A DNA stretch of 64,000 nucleotides from positions 4,154,001 through 4,218,000 of the forward strand of contig CP045205.1 in the NCBI GenBank assembly GCA_009363175.1, written 5' to 3'. The notes beneath the pieces were generated by a model, which searched no databases, was not told where the DNA came from, and saw only the letters and a program-made list of their open reading frames with translations. The position numbers and the translations under genes are program-made. This document shows, one piece after another, positions 52,856 through 61,533 of this stretch. How positions within the stretch are numbered: position 1 is the first letter of the stretch; each line of letters opens with the position of its first letter. This DNA is from Citrobacter telavivensis. Its GTDB lineage: Bacteria > Pseudomonadota > Gammaproteobacteria > Enterobacterales > Enterobacteriaceae.

Positions 52856-52930
52856 TGGGGTATCGCCAAGCGGTAAGGCACCGGATTCTGATTCCGGCAT
52901 TCCGAGGTTCGAATCCTCGTACCCCAGCCA
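52856..52930 (+). tRNA. glnX: tRNA-Gln (anticodon CTG), second copy
   Basis: It is an exact duplicate of the gene at 52729, anticodon CTG at 52888-52890. It is the last of the seven-tRNA transcript. Confidence 0.97.
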
Positions 52931-52935
52931 CATTA

Positions 52936-52963
52936 GAAAAGCTCGCTTCGGCGGGCTTTTTGC
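52936..52963 (+). terminator. Terminator of the tRNA operon
   Basis: GAAAAGCTCGC-TTCG-GCGGGCTTTTT is a UUCG-loop intrinsic terminator directly after the last tRNA. Confidence 0.88.
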
Positions 52964-52978
52964 TTTTCTGCGTTTATT

Positions 52979-53020
52979 GCCTGATGGCGCTACGCTTATC
53001 AGGCCTACGATCGTAGGCCT
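52979..53020. repeat. REP element between tRNAs and ubiF
   Basis: GCCTGATGGCGCTACGCTTA to TCAGGCCTAC, then a partial inverted GTAGGCCT, ends 9 bp before the ubiF stop. Confidence 0.82.
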
Positions 53021-53029
53021 GGATTAAAA

Positions 53030-54205
53030 TTACAACCCTAATGCGTATTTCAGCGCCTGACGTTTTAACACGCCAGCGCGTTCTGCCGCCATCAGCCCGA
53101 GGTTGCGGATAATCCGCAGCGGCTGCAGGTCATTGCTGAATCCGGCGTAGAACAGATCCATCCCGCTTTGCATGATGAAGTTATCCGCCATGCGTCGGGT
53201 CTGATAACGCTTCAGTACCGGCTGGCTCGCCCAGGACTCGCCATAACTGCGGGCATTAATCAATACATCGATCAATACATCCACATCGCGATAGCCCAGA
53301 TTAACCCCCTGCCCGGCCAGCGGATGGATGGTGTGCGCCGCATCACCAACCAGCGCCAGACCCGGCTGCACATATTGCAGGGCGTGACGACGCGTCAGCG
53401 GAAACGCGCCTGCTGCGACGGGCATCACCTGTCCCAGACGTGTCGGGAAGTGCTTTGCGATCTCCGTCTGAAGCTGCGACATATTCAGCCCCTGCAACTG
53501 ACGGATCCGCGCCGGTGAGTCATACCACACCAGCGACGCCCAGTGGTCGAACAATGGCAGAAACGCGCGCGGGCCGTCCGGGGTGAACTGCTGCCAGGTA
53601 CTGTTGCCAGGGTCGTTCTCGCACTGCACGGTAATCAGCATGCAGGATTGCGCATACTGCCAGGCGTGAATGCCGATGCCAGCCATCTGCCGCACCTGCG
53701 AATTTGCGCCATCCGCGCCAATCACCAGTTTGGCGGTGACTCGTTCGCCACCTACCAGCTCAAGCTCATGACGATCGTTATGACGATGCAGCGCAATCAG
53801 CGAGGCCGGAACCCGCAGCGTCACTTTGGGGTGTACTTCCAGCGCCTGCCAGAGCGCCCGTTGCAGAATGTTGTTCTCGACCATATACCCAAGCAGTGGC
53901 AGCTTCAGTTCGCTGGCATCAAACACCACATGCGCGTTTTCCCACTCCCAGGTTTCCAGCCGCCGATACGGATGACTGCGCATCCCCTGCACAACATCCC
54001 AGACGCCAAGCCCTTTCAGTAGAGAAACTGAGGCCGCGCTGATCGCCGAAATACGCACATCCGGCTGGCTGTTTGCGACAAACGGCGCAGGCGCGGCATG
54101 TTCGATCACGGTGACCGTGAATCCATGCTGTGCCAGCCCCAGCGCCAGCGCGCCACCGACCATCCCCCCGCCGACAATGGCAATTTCCGTTGGTTGATTT
54201 GTCAT
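53030..54205 (-). CDS. ubiF: 3-demethoxyubiquinol 3-hydroxylase
   Basis: The 391-aa flavin monooxygenase hydroxylates the benzoquinone ring in ubiquinone synthesis. The FAD motif EIAIVGGGMVGGALALGLAQHG is at the N-terminus. The second FAD motif, ALVGDAAHTIHPLAGQGVNLGY, is near 285, and the DG motif VIGADGANSQVRQMAG is near 160. The start MTNQPTE is the K-12 start; an ATG two codons upstream exists. The gene is divergent from miaB with a 145-bp gap. Confidence 0.96.
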   Translation of the reverse strand: MTNQPTEIAIVGGGMVGGALALGLAQHGFTVTVIEHAAPAPFVANSQPDVRISAISAASVSLLKGLGVWDVVQGMRSHPYRRLETWEWENAHVVFDASELKLPLLGYMVENNILQRALWQALEVHPKVTLRVPASLIALHRHNDRHELELVGGERVTAKLVIGADGANSQVRQMAGIGIHAWQYAQSCMLITVQCENDPGNSTWQQFTPDGPRAFLPLFDHWASLVWYDSPARIRQLQGLNMSQLQTEIAKHFPTRLGQVMPVAAGAFPLTRRHALQYVQPGLALVGDAAHTIHPLAGQGVNLGYRDVDVLIDVLINARSYGESWASQPVLKRYQTRRMADNFIMQSGMDLFYAGFSNDLQPLRIIRNLGLMAAERAGVLKRQALKYALGL

Positions 54206-54350
54206 GGTCAATCATCCTGTTACATGTATTGTGTAAGTTTACAGGATTTTTTACCCCTTGAGGCTGATAACGGTCATACTGGTCACCAGGGCAGCAAAGC
54301 ATTACACTATGCGCCCTGCAATTCAGCCACTATTTCGCAAGAGCAAGTCG

Positions 54351-55775
54351 ATGACCAAAAAACTCCATATTAAAACCTGGGGCTGTCAGATGAACGAATA
54401 CGATTCATCGAAGATGGCCGATCTGCTGGATGCCACTCACGGGTATCAACTGACCGACGTGGCGGAAGAAGCGGATGTGCTGCTGCTGAATACCTGCTCA
54501 ATCCGCGAGAAGGCTCAGGAAAAAGTCTTCCATCAGTTGGGTCGCTGGAAACTCTTAAAAGAGAAAAATCCCGATCTGATTATCGGCGTCGGCGGCTGTG
54601 TGGCGTCTCAGGAAGGTGACCACATTCGCCAGCGCGCGCACTATGTCGATATCATCTTTGGGCCGCAAACGTTGCACCGCCTGCCAGAAATGATTAACTC
54701 CGTTCGCGGCAACCGTAGTCCGGTTGTTGACATCAGCTTCCCGGAGATCGAGAAGTTTGACCGTCTGCCGGAACCGCGCGCGGAAGGTCCGACCGCCTTT
54801 GTCTCAATTATGGAAGGCTGCAACAAATATTGTACTTACTGCGTGGTGCCTTACACCCGTGGTGAGGAAGTCAGCCGCCCGTCTGATGACATCCTGTTTG
54901 AAATCGCCCAGCTTGCTGCTCAGGGCGTGCGTGAAGTCAATCTGCTCGGCCAGAACGTTAACGCCTGGCGAGGACAAAACTACGACGGCACCACCGGCTC
55001 ATTCGCCGACCTGCTGCGTCTGGTTGCCGCCATTGATGGCATTGACCGCATCCGCTTCACCACCAGCCATCCGATCGAATTCACCGACGACATCATCGAA
55101 GTCTATCGCGACACGCCGGAGCTGGTGAGCTTCCTGCACCTGCCGGTACAGAGCGGTTCGGATCGCGTGCTGAACCTGATGGGACGTACCCACACGGCGC
55201 TGGAATATAAAGCAATTATCCGTAAGCTGCGTGCGGCGCGTCCGGACATTCAGATAAGCTCCGACTTCATTGTTGGTTTCCCGGGTGAGACCACCCAGGA
55301 CTTCGAGCAGACCATGAAGCTGATTGCCGACGTCAATTTCGACATGAGCTACAGCTTTATCTTCTCTGCACGTCCGGGAACGCCGGCTGCCGATATGGTG
55401 GATGACGTGCCGGAAGAAGAGAAGAAGCAGCGTCTGTATATTTTGCAGGATCGCATTAACCAGCAGGCGATGGCCTGGAGTCGTCGCATGCTCGGCACCG
55501 TTCAGCGCATTCTGGTGGAAGGAACGTCGCGTAAGAGCATCATGGAGCTGTCTGGCCGTACCGAAAATAATCGCGTGGTGAACTTCGAAGGCGCACCGGA
55601 GATGATCGGTAAATTTGTCGATGTGGAAATCACCGACGTCTGGACCAACTCACTGCGCGGGAAAGTGGTGCGCACCGAAGACGAAATGGGGCTGCGCATC
55701 GCAGAAACCCCGGAATCGGTGATTGCCCGTACCCGTAAAGAAAATGAGATTGGCGTTGGATTCTACCAGCCTTAA
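54351..55775 (+). CDS. miaB: tRNA-2-methylthio-N6-isopentenyladenosine synthase
   Basis: The 474-aa radical SAM methylthiotransferase adds the methylthio group to i6A37 in tRNAs reading UNN codons. Auxiliary cluster ligands are C12 (TWGCQMN), C49 (LNTCSI) and C83 (GGCVA); radical SAM ligands are C157, C161 and C164 (CNKYCTYC). A C-terminal TRAM domain follows. The start MTKKLHIKTWG is as in K-12; an in-frame extension of 31 codons is not used. A REP pair follows the gene. Confidence 0.97.
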   Translation: MTKKLHIKTWGCQMNEYDSSKMADLLDATHGYQLTDVAEEADVLLLNTCSIREKAQEKVFHQLGRWKLLKEKNPDLIIGVGGCVASQEGDHIRQRAHYVDIIFGPQTLHRLPEMINSVRGNRSPVVDISFPEIEKFDRLPEPRAEGPTAFVSIMEGCNKYCTYCVVPYTRGEEVSRPSDDILFEIAQLAAQGVREVNLLGQNVNAWRGQNYDGTTGSFADLLRLVAAIDGIDRIRFTTSHPIEFTDDIIEVYRDTPELVSFLHLPVQSGSDRVLNLMGRTHTALEYKAIIRKLRAARPDIQISSDFIVGFPGETTQDFEQTMKLIADVNFDMSYSFIFSARPGTPAADMVDDVPEEEKKQRLYILQDRINQQAMAWSRRMLGTVQRILVEGTSRKSIMELSGRTENNRVVNFEGAPEMIGKFVDVEITDVWTNSLRGKVVRTEDEMGLRIAETPESVIARTRKENEIGVGFYQP

Positions 55776-55797
55776 TTCTGCTCAAAACGTCAAAATT

Positions 55798-55860
55798 CCC
55801 GATGGCGCTGTGCTTATCGGGCCTACTGGAGCACGACGCTTCATAGGCCCGATAAGGCTC
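55798..55860. repeat. REP pair after miaB
   Basis: CCCGATGGCGCTGTGCTTAT to CGGGCCTAC and an inverted ATAGGCCCGATAAGGCTC form a BIME-like unit between miaB and ybeZ. Confidence 0.82.
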
Positions 55861-55985
55861 TTGTATTTCCTCTCTACGCCCCCATCTTGATACCAGTGCT
55901 TGCGCCTTTACCCCGTGGCGTGAATAATTTCCTGACAGGCCGGTGAATGTTCATCTTCCGGCTCCCTATGCATAAGAGGAACAGT

Positions 55986-57032
55986 TTGAACACAGACACT
56001 CGCGAAATTACCCTTGAGCCGGCAGATAACGCCCGTCTGCTGAGCCTTTGCGGCCCGTTTGATGACAACATTAAACAGCTGGAACGCCGTCTCGGCATCG
56101 AGATTAACCGCCGTGACAACCATTTTAAACTGACCGGTCGCCCGATTTGCATCACCGCTGCGGCGGATATTTTACGCAGCCTGTACGTCGATACCGCGCC
56201 AATGCGCGGCCAGACGCAGGATATCGAACCGGAACAAATCCACCTCGCGATTAAAGAAGCACGCGTGCTTGAGCAAAGCGCCGAGAGCGTCCCCGAGTTC
56301 GGCAAAGCGGTCAATATCAAAACCAAGCGTGGCGTGATTAAGCCGCGTACGCCTAACCAGGCACAGTACATCGCCAACATTCTCGACCATGACATCACCT
56401 TCGGCGTCGGTCCTGCCGGTACGGGGAAAACCTACCTCGCCGTTGCCGCTGCCGTGGATGCGCTGGAGCGTCAGGAGATCCGCCGTATTCTGCTGACCCG
56501 TCCGGCGGTCGAAGCGGGTGAAAAGCTGGGCTTCCTGCCGGGCGATCTGAGTCAGAAGGTTGATCCGTACCTGCGCCCACTGTATGACGCGCTGTTTGAA
56601 ATGCTCGGCTTCGAGAAAGTCGAAAAGCTGATTGAGCGCAACGTGATTGAAGTGGCTCCGCTGGCCTATATGCGCGGCCGTACGCTAAACGATGCCTTTA
56701 TCATTCTTGATGAGAGCCAGAACACCACCATCGAACAGATGAAGATGTTCCTGACTCGTATCGGCTTTAACTCGAAGGCGGTAATTACCGGCGACGTCAC
56801 GCAGATTGACCTGCCGCGCAACATTAAATCGGGCCTGCGCCATGCCGTTGAGGTACTGGCGGAAGTCGAAGAAATCAGCTTTAACTTCTTCCACAGTGAA
56901 GACGTCGTGCGCCATCCGGTGGTTGCCCGCATCGTTAACGCCTATGAAGCATGGGAAGAAGCCGAACAAAAACGTAAAGCTGAGCTTGCTGCAGAGCGCA
57001 AGCGTGAAGCTCAGGAACAGGAACAGAAATGA
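55986..57032 (+). CDS. ybeZ: PhoH-like ATPase YbeZ
   Basis: The 348-aa protein is a P-loop ATPase of the PhoH family, implicated with YbeY in RNA and ribosome maturation. An N-terminal KH-like region is followed by Walker A GVGPAGTGKTYLAVAA and Walker B DAFIILDESQN, and a charged C-terminal helix rich in Lys, Glu and Arg. The start is taken as TTG with AGAGGAACAG upstream, giving the K-12 N-terminus NTDTREITLEP. An upstream in-frame ATG would add 6 to 13 residues. It overlaps ybeY by 4 bp (ATGA). Confidence 0.92.
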   Translation: MNTDTREITLEPADNARLLSLCGPFDDNIKQLERRLGIEINRRDNHFKLTGRPICITAAADILRSLYVDTAPMRGQTQDIEPEQIHLAIKEARVLEQSAESVPEFGKAVNIKTKRGVIKPRTPNQAQYIANILDHDITFGVGPAGTGKTYLAVAAAVDALERQEIRRILLTRPAVEAGEKLGFLPGDLSQKVDPYLRPLYDALFEMLGFEKVEKLIERNVIEVAPLAYMRGRTLNDAFIILDESQNTTIEQMKMFLTRIGFNSKAVITGDVTQIDLPRNIKSGLRHAVEVLAEVEEISFNFFHSEDVVRHPVVARIVNAYEAWEEAEQKRKAELAAERKREAQEQEQK

Positions 57033-57496
57033 GTCAGGTGATCCTTGATTTGCAACTGGCATGTGAGAACCACAGCGGTTTGCCAGAAGAGAGCCGGTTT
57101 CAGACCTGGCTGAATGCGGTCATCCCGCAATTTCAGGAAGAATCAGAAGTGACGATTCGCCTGGTGGATGAAGCCGAAAGCCACGATCTCAATCTGACCT
57201 ACCGCGGGAAAGATAAACCGACCAACGTGCTCTCTTTCCCGTTTGAAGCCCCGCCAGGTATTGAGCTACCGTTGCTCGGCGATTTGGTCATCTGTCGTCA
57301 GGTCGTTGAACAGGAAGCGCAGGAGCAAGGCAAGCCGCTGGATGCCCACTGGGCGCACATGGTCGTCCACGGCAGCCTGCATTTGCTGGGTTACGATCAT
57401 ATCGAAGATGACGAGGCTGAAGAGATGGAAGCCCTCGAGACAGAGATTATGCTTGCTCTGGGCTATGAGGATCCGTACATTGCCGAGAAGGAATAA
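57029..57496 (+). CDS. ybeY: Endoribonuclease/rRNA maturation factor YbeY
   Basis: The 155-aa metalloprotein matures the 16S rRNA 3' end and takes part in ribosome quality control. The zinc motif HGSLHLLGYDH (HxxxHxxxxxH) and the conserved Arg in LTYRGKDKPTNVLSFPFE are present. Length equals K-12. It is coupled to ybeZ by ATGA, and ybeX follows after 98 bp. Confidence 0.96.
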   Translation: MSQVILDLQLACENHSGLPEESRFQTWLNAVIPQFQEESEVTIRLVDEAESHDLNLTYRGKDKPTNVLSFPFEAPPGIELPLLGDLVICRQVVEQEAQEQGKPLDAHWAHMVVHGSLHLLGYDHIEDDEAEEMEALETEIMLALGYEDPYIAEKE

Positions 57497-57594
57497 GCGA
57501 CCGGGCGAATGCCCGGTGGTTTCCAGTGCTGCCGTGCGCTGAGTTTGCGCGCATTGAGCAAGAGATTAACTAACAAGAGAACCCATACGACGCC

Positions 57595-58473
57595 ATGAGC
57601 GACGACAATTCACACAGTAGTGACACGTTAAGCAACAAGAAGGGATTTTTTTCCCTGTTACTGAGCCAACTTTTCCACGGTGAACCGAAAAACCGTGATG
57701 AACTGCTGGCGCTGATCCGTGATTCCGGGCAGAACGACCTTATCGATGAAGATACGCGCGACATGCTCGAAGGGGTGATGGACATTGCGGACCAGCGCGT
57801 TCGCGACATCATGATTCCCCGCTCCCAGATGATTACCCTGAAACGCAACCAGACGCTGGACGAATGCCTCGATGTCATTATCGAGTCTGCCCACTCGCGT
57901 TTTCCGGTGATAAGCGAGGACAAAGATCACATTGAAGGGATTCTGATGGCCAAGGATTTGCTGCCGTTTATGCGCAGCGATGCCGATGCCTTCAGCATGG
58001 AGAAAGTGTTACGCCAGGCCGTTGTCGTCCCGGAGAGCAAACGCGTTGACCGTATGCTCAAAGAGTTTCGCTCCCAGCGTTACCATATGGCTATCGTCAT
58101 CGACGAATTTGGTGGTGTCTCCGGTCTGGTGACCATTGAAGACATCCTGGAGCTTATCGTCGGTGAAATCGAAGATGAGTACGATGAAGAAGATGATATC
58201 GACTTCCGCCAACTCAGTCGCCACACCTGGACCATTCGCGCGCTCGCGCCGATCGAAGACTTCAATGAAGCCTTCGGCACCAGCTTTAGTGACGAAGAGG
58301 TCGATACCATCGGTGGTCTGGTGATGCAGGCGTTTGGTCACTTGCCCGCACGTGGTGAAACTATTGATATCGATGGTTACCAGTTCAAAGTGGCAATGGC
58401 CGACAGCCGTCGTATTATTCAGGTTCACGTCAGAATTCCGGATGACTCCCCCCAGCCAACACTGGACGAATAA
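57595..58473 (+). CDS. ybeX: CBS-domain protein YbeX (CorC)
   Basis: The 292-aa cytoplasmic protein has two CBS domains (about 70-190; MIPRSQMITLKRNQ, IVIDEFGGVSGLVTIEDILE) and a C-terminal CorC/HlyC transporter-associated domain (about 205-285; LVMQAFGHLPARGETI). An acidic segment, EDEYDEEDDID, joins them. It has been linked to Mg2+/Co2+ efflux and to ribosome homeostasis. Length equals K-12. lnt starts 23 bp after the stop. Confidence 0.95.
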   Translation: MSDDNSHSSDTLSNKKGFFSLLLSQLFHGEPKNRDELLALIRDSGQNDLIDEDTRDMLEGVMDIADQRVRDIMIPRSQMITLKRNQTLDECLDVIIESAHSRFPVISEDKDHIEGILMAKDLLPFMRSDADAFSMEKVLRQAVVVPESKRVDRMLKEFRSQRYHMAIVIDEFGGVSGLVTIEDILELIVGEIEDEYDEEDDIDFRQLSRHTWTIRALAPIEDFNEAFGTSFSDEEVDTIGGLVMQAFGHLPARGETIDIDGYQFKVAMADSRRIIQVHVRIPDDSPQPTLDE

Positions 58474-58496
58474 CACCGAACGGGAAGAAGAACTCA

Positions 58497-60035
58497 ATGG
58501 CTTTTGCCTCATTAATTGAACGCCAGCGCACTCGCCTGCTGCTGGCGTTATTATTCGGCGCCTGCGGAACGCTGGCTTTTTCTCCTTATGACATCTGGCC
58601 CGCGGCGATAGTCTCGCTGATGGGCTTGCAGGTATTAACCCTGAATCGTCGCCCGCGCCAGTCAGCCGCTATTGGCTACTTCTGGGGACTGGGACTCTTC
58701 GGGACGGGAATCAACTGGGTTTACGTCAGTATCGCGCAGTTTGGCGGCATGCCAGGCCCGGTGAACGTTTTCCTTGTCGTGCTGCTCGCGGCGTATCTTT
58801 CTCTGTATACCGGGCTGTTTGCCGGCGTACTGGCGCGTCTGTGGCCGAAAACCAGCTGGCTGCGGGTTGCCATTGCCGCGCCGGTGGTCTGGCAGCTAAC
58901 CGAATTCCTGCGTGGCTGGGTACTGACCGGATTTCCATGGCTGCAGTTTGGCTACAGCCAGATAGACGGCCCGCTGAAAGGCCTGGCGCCGGTAATGGGT
59001 GTCGAAGCCATTAACTTCCTGCTGATGATGGTCAGCGGACTGCTGGTTCTCTCGCTGGTCAGCCGTAACTGGCGTCCGCTGGTGGTCGCCGTTATCCTTT
59101 TCGCACTCCCCTTCCCGCTGCGCTATATCCAGTGGTACACGCTGGAGCCGGAAAGAATGACCCGGGTGTCGATGGTTCAGGGTGATATCCCGCAGTCGTT
59201 GAAGTGGGAAGAAGGTCATTTGCTGAATACGCTTAAGACCTATCTGGATGCGACGCAGCCCGAAATGGGGAAATCGCAGCTGATCATCTGGCCGGAATCC
59301 GCTATTCCGGATCTGGAGATCAACCAGCAGCGTTTTCTGGGCATGATGGACGATTTGCTGCGTGCGAAGAACAGCTCGCTGATAACCGGTATTGTCGATG
59401 CGCGGCTGAACAAACAGAACCGCTATGACACCTACAACACCATTATCACGCTGGGGAAAGACAATCCTTACCGCTATGACTCAACCAACCGCTACAACAA
59501 AAACCATCTGGTACCGTTTGGTGAGTTTGTGCCGCTGGAATCCATTCTGCGCCCGTTAGCGCCGTTCTTTGACCTGCCGATGTCCTCGTTCAGCCGTGGT
59601 CCGTATGTTCAACCGCAGCTGCATGCGCATGGTTTAGCGCTGACCGCCGCGATTTGCTACGAGATAATCCTGGGTGAACAGGTGCGCGATAACTTCCGCC
59701 CGGATACGGACTATCTGCTGACCATCTCCAACGATGCCTGGTTTGGTAAGTCGATTGGCCCGTGGCAGCACTTCCAGATGGCGCGGATGCGTTCCCTGGA
59801 ACTGGCGCGACCGCTGCTGCGCAGTACCAATAACGGTATTACGGCGGTGATTGGTCCACAGGGTGAGATTCAGGCGATGATCCCGCAGTTTACCCGTCAG
59901 GTATTGACCGCCGATGTGACGCCAACGACAGGCTTAACGCCGTACGCCCGAACCGGCAACTGGCCGCTGTGGTTCATTACCGCGCTGTTCGGTTTTGCCG
60001 CCGTGTTAATGAGTTTGCGTCAACGTCGCAGATAA
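58497..60035 (+). CDS. lnt: apolipoprotein N-acyltransferase
   Basis: The 512-aa inner membrane enzyme adds the third acyl chain to lipoproteins. About seven N-terminal helices precede a periplasmic nitrilase domain. Its triad is E267 (IWPESAIPDLE), K335 (NKNHLVPFGEF) and C387 (TAAICYEII). A last helix (LWFITALFGFAAVLMSL) anchors the C-terminus. Length equals K-12. It forms the end of the ybeZ-ybeY-ybeX-lnt operon and is followed by REP units. Confidence 0.97.
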   Translation: MAFASLIERQRTRLLLALLFGACGTLAFSPYDIWPAAIVSLMGLQVLTLNRRPRQSAAIGYFWGLGLFGTGINWVYVSIAQFGGMPGPVNVFLVVLLAAYLSLYTGLFAGVLARLWPKTSWLRVAIAAPVVWQLTEFLRGWVLTGFPWLQFGYSQIDGPLKGLAPVMGVEAINFLLMMVSGLLVLSLVSRNWRPLVVAVILFALPFPLRYIQWYTLEPERMTRVSMVQGDIPQSLKWEEGHLLNTLKTYLDATQPEMGKSQLIIWPESAIPDLEINQQRFLGMMDDLLRAKNSSLITGIVDARLNKQNRYDTYNTIITLGKDNPYRYDSTNRYNKNHLVPFGEFVPLESILRPLAPFFDLPMSSFSRGPYVQPQLHAHGLALTAAICYEIILGEQVRDNFRPDTDYLLTISNDAWFGKSIGPWQHFQMARMRSLELARPLLRSTNNGITAVIGPQGEIQAMIPQFTRQVLTADVTPTTGLTPYARTGNWPLWFITALFGFAAVLMSLRQRRR

Positions 60036-60053
60036 CACAGTGCACCATCAAAT

Positions 60054-60133
60054 GTAGGCCGGATAAGGCGGTACGCCGCCATCCGGCGGTTGTGCCACAT
60101 CGTGCCTGATGGCGCTACGCTTATCAGGCCTAC
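60054..60133. repeat. REP/BIME pair between lnt and gltI
   Basis: GTAGGCCGGATAAGGCGGTA to CGCCATCCGGC is followed by GCCTGATGGCGCTACGCTTA to TCAGGCCTAC, two complete REP units. Confidence 0.88.
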
Positions 60134-60164
60134 AAACTACCATTCTCCCTCCCTTCTTCCATTC

Positions 60165-60180
60165 TGGCACGCTCATTGCT
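60165..60180 (+). promoter_or_regulatory. Sigma-54 promoter upstream of gltI
   Basis: TGGCACG-CTCA-TTGCT matches the sigma-54 -24/-12 consensus with invariant GG and GC 10 bp apart. It lies 282 bp before the gltI ATG. It fits nitrogen-limited expression of glutamate/aspartate uptake. Confidence 0.8.
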
Positions 60181-60249
60181 TTGTTAAACAAGGCAAACCT
60201 GTTTTTGACGTTTAGCGCAACTTAGTCGCACTAAAGCAGTTCACTGGTA

Positions 60250-60264
60250 GCACCGAAACGGTGC
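60250..60264. promoter_or_regulatory. NtrC-type palindrome downstream of the sigma-54 promoter
   Basis: GCACC-GAAAC-GGTGC has perfect arms of the NtrC binding consensus. A weaker GCACTAAAGCAGT lies at 60228-60240 and a half-site AAACGGTGCG at 60285-60294. All lie about 50-120 bp downstream of the -12 element. Confidence 0.65.
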
Positions 60265-60396
60265 AATGAGAGATTTTTGCCTCTAAACGGTGCGGCGCAC
60301 TTCGCAAAAATAAACAATAACGCAGCAAAATCTTTACATTAAGCCAGACTAAATGTTAACAAACAGGTAAAACACTGCACGCTTAAGTTGCAGGTG

Positions 60397-60420
60397 ATAA
60401 CAACACAGACACTCACAATA
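60397..60420 (+). promoter_or_regulatory. CA-rich GcvB target region in the gltI leader
   Basis: The C/A-rich, G-poor run ATAACAACACAGACACTCAC lies about 45-65 bases upstream of the gltI start. The GU-rich R1 part of GcvB represses Salmonella gltI through such a leader element. Confidence 0.65.
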
Positions 60421-60461
60421 AGTATCACTGCGTCGACGGCGCAGACGATAAGGAGTTGGAT

Positions 60462-61370
60462 ATGCAATTACGTAAGCTAGCCACAGCAATGCTGGTTATG
60501 GGACTGTCAGCCGGTCTGGTACACGCGGAAGACGCAGCGCCAGCCGCAGGCAGCACGCTCGACAAGATCGCCAAAAACGGCGTTATCGTCGTCGGTCACC
60601 GTGAATCCTCCGTGCCGTTTTCTTATTACGACAATCAGCAGAAAGTGGTGGGTTATTCTCAGGATTACTCCAACGCCATCGTTGAAGCCGTGAAGAAGAA
60701 ACTCAACAAGCCCGATCTGCAGGTTAAGCTGATCCCGATTACCTCTCAGAACCGTATTCCGCTGCTGCAAAACGGCACCTTCGACTTTGAGTGCGGTTCC
60801 ACCACCAACAACCTTGAGCGCCAGAAACAGGCCGCCTTCTCTGACACCATCTTTGTCGTCGGCACGCGCCTGCTGGCGAAAAAAGGCGGCGACATTAAAG
60901 ACTTCGCGGACCTGAAAGGCAAAGCGGTTGTTGTGACGTCAGGAACCACCTCTGAAATTCTGCTGCACAAGCTGAACGACGAACAAAAAATGGACATGCG
61001 TATCATCAGCGCTAAAGACCACGGTGACTCTTTCCGTACTCTGGAAAGCGGTCGCGCCGTTGCCTTTATGATGGATGATGCCCTGTTGGCCGGTGAGCGT
61101 GCGAAGGCGAAGAAACCAGATAACTGGGAAATCGTCGGCAAACCGCAGTCTCAGGAAGCCTACGGCTGCATGCTGCGCAAAGACGATCCTGAATTCAAAA
61201 AGCTGATGGATGACACCATCGCCCAGGCGCAGACCTCAGGTGAAGCCGCGAAATGGTTTGATAAGTGGTTCAAAAACCCGATCCCACCAAAAAACCTGAA
61301 CATGAATTTCGAACTGTCGAACGAAATGCAGGCGCTGTTCAAAGAACCGAATGATAAAGCACTTAACTAA
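60462..61370 (+). CDS. gltI: glutamate/aspartate-binding periplasmic protein
   Basis: The 302-aa solute-binding protein (SBP family 3) delivers Glu and Asp to GltJKL. A signal peptide (MQLRKLATAMLVMGLSAG to VHA, cleaved before EDAAPA) precedes the two-lobe domain with VIVVGHRESSVPFSYYDN and FDFECGSTTNN. Length equals K-12. The ATG after AAGGAGTTGGAT is chosen; a TTG two codons earlier is not needed. A 163-bp gap containing SroC separates it from gltJ. Confidence 0.97.
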   Translation: MQLRKLATAMLVMGLSAGLVHAEDAAPAAGSTLDKIAKNGVIVVGHRESSVPFSYYDNQQKVVGYSQDYSNAIVEAVKKKLNKPDLQVKLIPITSQNRIPLLQNGTFDFECGSTTNNLERQKQAAFSDTIFVVGTRLLAKKGGDIKDFADLKGKAVVVTSGTTSEILLHKLNDEQKMDMRIISAKDHGDSFRTLESGRAVAFMMDDALLAGERAKAKKPDNWEIVGKPQSQEAYGCMLRKDDPEFKKLMDDTIAQAQTSGEAAKWFDKWFKNPIPPKNLNMNFELSNEMQALFKEPNDKALN

Positions 61371-61382
61371 TTAAAACTAAAT

Positions 61383-61521
61383 GGGGCGGGGACTCCTTGC
61401 CCTCTCGATTGCTATACAGCACGGACAGACTATAGGCCTGATGGTCGTTCCCCATCAGGCCTGAAAACCGAAGTACGCTGGATAACAATCTTCGAGGGTA
61501 GCGCTGCTACCCTTATTTTTT
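61383..61521 (+). ncRNA. sroC: SroC sRNA (GcvB sponge) in the gltI-gltJ gap
   Basis: The segment from GGGGCGGGGACTCC to a T run matches remembered enterobacterial SroC. An internal hairpin AGGCCTGATGG/CCATCAGGCCT occurs at 61434-61462, and a terminator-like stem GGGTAGC-GCT-GCTACCC with TTATTTTTT at 61496-61521. In Salmonella SroC is cut from the gltIJKL mRNA and sequesters GcvB, relieving repression of gltI itself, which is a feed-forward loop. Ends are estimated. Confidence 0.83.
61496..61521 (+). terminator. Rho-independent terminator at the SroC 3' end
   Basis: A seven-base-pair stem with loop GCT followed by TTATTTTTT lies 13 bp before the gltJ start. It must be partly bypassed to express gltJKL. 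Confidence 0.8.
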
Positions 61522-61533
61522 CGGAGTAGATGT

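Noticed and set aside
52207..52930. Regular repeats suggestive of a CRISPR array
   Set aside because: The repeat units are complete 75-77-nt tRNA genes with cloverleaf and CCA, not short repeats with spacers; no cas genes are present.
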